A DNA stretch of 64,000 nucleotides from Citrobacter koseri ATCC BAA-895. GTDB taxonomy: Bacteria; Pseudomonadota; Gammaproteobacteria; Enterobacterales; Enterobacteriaceae. The stretch is taken from the NCBI RefSeq assembly GCF_000018045.1, contig NC_009792.1, forward strand, positions 1,116,001 through 1,180,000. Direction: 5' to 3'. The first letter of the stretch is position 1, and every line of letters begins with the position of its first letter. The notes beneath the pieces are model-generated. The model searched no databases and was not told the DNA's origin. It saw only the letters and a program-made list of their open reading frames with translations. Of the stretch, positions 62,211 to 64,000 are shown in pieces. The translations under genes were made by a program, and so were the position numbers.

Positions 62211-63143
62211 ATGAAACGAACTTATCTCTTATTCAGTTTACTGATGCTTTTTTCAGGGTTCAGCGTTGCCGATGACTGTACCGTGAATACGACATTATTT
62301 AATACCGTCTCAATGGGGAATATTGTCGTGCAGCGAGATGCGCCGGTAGGGGCAGAAATCGCCCGCGCCAGGGTCTCCGGGTATGCCAAACTGTTGGTCA
62401 CGGCGCCTGGCGGTGCCGTCTATTGTAACGGTGCTTATGCGATCAATTACCTGTCAGCGACGCCTTCGCCGATAAATCATGTTTACAACACCAATCTGAA
62501 AGGGGTGGGAATCAGGCTATCCATTCCCGCAGGGGATTTTGTGCTGCCATCAAATGGCGCCAGCTATATCTATAACCTCGGTAACTATGACGTGATGCTG
62601 ATTAAAACAGCAACGATCCAATCGGGATATTTGACGCCGGGAGTGATTACACAGGGATGGTTTGGTACGCCGAATCATTCTTTTATGCAGATTTCAATGG
62701 GCGCCGATACCCAGGTGACGGCGCTCGCATGTTCGTTTTCCAGCCAGATTCTTAATTTTCAGCTCGGTGATATTAATGCCGCCGAGTTCACCGGCCAGCC
62801 CGGAGCCGTGCTGTCGCACAGCGATACGCAAAATCTGGGGCTGAACTGCGATCCGGGAGCGAATATCAATGTTGAACTGGCGGGAACGCAAAACCCTGAC
62901 GCGCCGGCTGACACCAGCGTTCTGGCGCTGACCGGGCAGGGTAGCCCCGAAACGGCAGACGGCGTGGGAGTCCAGATAGTTTATAACGATGTGCCGCTGC
63001 AACTGAATAACCGCATCGTATTGAAAAAATCCGCAGGCGGGCAGGAGACATTTCCGCTGGTGGCGCGTTATTACCAGACCAAAAGCCAGGTGAAGCCGGG
63101 CAGCGCGAATGCCACCGCCACGTTGAATATTACCTACCAATAA
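62211..63143 (+). CDS. Fimbrial tip protein (putative two-domain adhesin)
   Basis: The 310-residue protein has a signal peptide (about 1-20, ending FSVA). The N-terminal half (about 22-165) is unlike pilins and may be a receptor-binding domain. The C-terminal half (about 170-310) is pilin-like (ACSFSSQILNFQLGDINAAEF; ATLNITYQ). Two-domain layout and position after the usher fit a tip adhesin; its ligand is unknown. An upstream in-frame ATG at 62172 is inside the usher gene. Confidence 0.82.
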   Translation: MKRTYLLFSLLMLFSGFSVADDCTVNTTLFNTVSMGNIVVQRDAPVGAEIARARVSGYAKLLVTAPGGAVYCNGAYAINYLSATPSPINHVYNTNLKGVGIRLSIPAGDFVLPSNGASYIYNLGNYDVMLIKTATIQSGYLTPGVITQGWFGTPNHSFMQISMGADTQVTALACSFSSQILNFQLGDINAAEFTGQPGAVLSHSDTQNLGLNCDPGANINVELAGTQNPDAPADTSVLALTGQGSPETADGVGVQIVYNDVPLQLNNRIVLKKSAGGQETFPLVARYYQTKSQVKPGSANATATLNITYQ

Positions 63144-63157
63144 CCCAAGGAAAAAGT

Positions 63158-63676
63158 ATGCCTGGAAGAAAACGCTGGCTGCTGGCCCTGATGCTGCTTA
63201 CTGGTCAGGTATGGGGTCAGGGCGATCCGATCGCATTAAACATCAAAGGGAATGTGAAAGCCGCGCCGTGTCAGGTGAGCAGCGACAGCATCACTAAAAC
63301 CGTTGATTTAACGGCGGGGAGTCCGGTAACGGCTTCATCAATGTATACCGCAGGGTCAACGACGCCGTGGGTCAGTTTTGATTTCAGCATTGAACATTGC
63401 CCGGAAGGCACAACCGGCGTGATGATTCAGTTTAACGGCAACGCTGATGACATGCATCGCGATGATATGTATCGCAATCTGGGAACCGCTACCCCTGTCG
63501 CGATACAGTTGCAGGCGGCGGACGGTCGACCGCTGGGCAACGGTCAGGTTCTGACCAGTGAAATTGTCGCACAGCGTTACACCTGGAATTTACGCGCCCG
63601 GCTCTACAGTGAACAAGGGCAGGTCTCACCGGGAACCATTGATTCGGTTGTGACGGTTTCATTGAGCTATCAGTAA
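63158..63676 (+). CDS. Minor fimbrial subunit
   Basis: The 172-residue pilin has a signal peptide (about 1-21, ending VWGQ), cysteines in AAPCQVSSD and IEHCPEG, and C-terminal VVTVSLSYQ. It is similar in plan to the first subunit and probably an adaptor or terminator of the pilus. AAGGAAA precedes the ATG, 14 bp after the tip gene. Confidence 0.87.
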   Translation: MPGRKRWLLALMLLTGQVWGQGDPIALNIKGNVKAAPCQVSSDSITKTVDLTAGSPVTASSMYTAGSTTPWVSFDFSIEHCPEGTTGVMIQFNGNADDMHRDDMYRNLGTATPVAIQLQAADGRPLGNGQVLTSEIVAQRYTWNLRARLYSEQGQVSPGTIDSVVTVSLSYQ

Positions 63677-63699
63677 TTATTACCCGGAGCCGCGTATAC

Positions 63700-64000
63700 A
63701 TGAATATTGTCATCAGATGTCAGGATCGTTTTTATCAATACGGATTGCGCGCGTTATTGTGCGAAATATTTCCACCGAACCTGAATCGGACCACGCTCAC
63801 CTTTAACGACTATGACTACGCAAACGCCGCCTGTGCCGATATCTTAATTCTGATGCTGCACCCCGGTGAACAGTATATTTGTCATGCTGAAATGCGATTT
63901 CGTGCGCCACGCCTGATGATTGGCCTGGTGGATAAAAAACATATTCCCGCGCGAGGAGAAATTCCCTCATGTATAGAAAACATCGTGTTTATTCCGCTCA
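63700..64000 (+). CDS. Truncated gene at window edge, possible fimbrial regulator
   Basis: An open frame from ATG 63700 (CCGGAG upstream) runs to the end of the window: 100 codons seen, beginning MNIVIRCQDRFYQYGLRALL. There is no signal peptide. The start resembles N-terminal receiver-like parts of LuxR-type regulators found downstream of fimbrial genes (INIVIR..D....GL..LL), but no DNA-binding domain is visible. The function is left open. Confidence 0.6.
   Translation, partial: MNIVIRCQDRFYQYGLRALLCEIFPPNLNRTTLTFNDYDYANAACADILILMLHPGEQYICHAEMRFRAPRLMIGLVDKKHIPARGEIPSCIENIVFIPL

Overview
This window comes from a member of the Enterobacteriaceae. Gene order across kdgR–mgrB–cspC, manXYZ–yoaE, sdaA–pabB, fadD–rnd, minCDE, dsbB–nhaB–fadR and dadAX–ymgE follows the Escherichia/Salmonella/Citrobacter backbone. 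A second PBP3-type gene between cspC and rlmA and a DUF1971 gene between ycgN and dsbB are arrangements I know from Salmonella. dmlA/dmlR between rnd and minE, dhaKLM beside treA, and the accessory loci after 42 kb point more to Citrobacter. The genus is inferred from gene content and was not tested.

Layout. 1–4.1 kb: end of kdgR, yobH, mgrB with a PhoP box, yebO, the long-leadered yobF-cspC pair and the PBP3 paralogue. 4.1–6.4 kb: rlmA, then manganese exporter mntP with a yybP-ykoY riboswitch and two MntR boxes, and yobD. 6.4–12.8 kb: mannose PTS manXYZ, yoaE and the EAL protein yoaD. 12.9–20.5 kb: sdaA, nudL, pabB, yoaH, yoaB, the helicase yoaA, tsaB and yeaY. 20.6–25.7 kb: fadD, rnd, dmlA/dmlR. 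25.8–32.9 kb: minCDE, ycgLMN, a DUF1971 gene under a long NsrR-type palindrome, dsbB, nhaB and fadR. 32.9–42.3 kb: a 51-bp-period REP array, ycgB, dadAX, a second REP cluster, cvrA, ldcA, emtA, ycgR and ymgE.

42.5–51.2 kb is the most interesting part. A Fur-box-controlled hydroxamate-type TonB receptor converges on a six-gene operon on the minus strand: Tat-type substrate-binding protein, FecCD-type permease, ATPase, SAM methyltransferase, ModD and TonB receptor. The genes overlap or nearly touch. The only promoter region carries an excellent ModE-type operator. The parts therefore suggest a molybdenum-responsive, TonB-powered uptake route for molybdate, tungstate or an organically chelated form, running from outer membrane to cytoplasm.

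51.3–64 kb: periplasmic trehalase treA, the PTS dihydroxyacetone kinase dhaKLM without its usual neighbour dhaR, two paralogous Crp-like winged-helix regulators, and a divergent chaperone–usher fimbrial operon (major subunit, chaperone, usher, tip protein, minor subunit, and a truncated gene running off the edge). No tRNA, rRNA, IS element, prophage or CRISPR array was seen.
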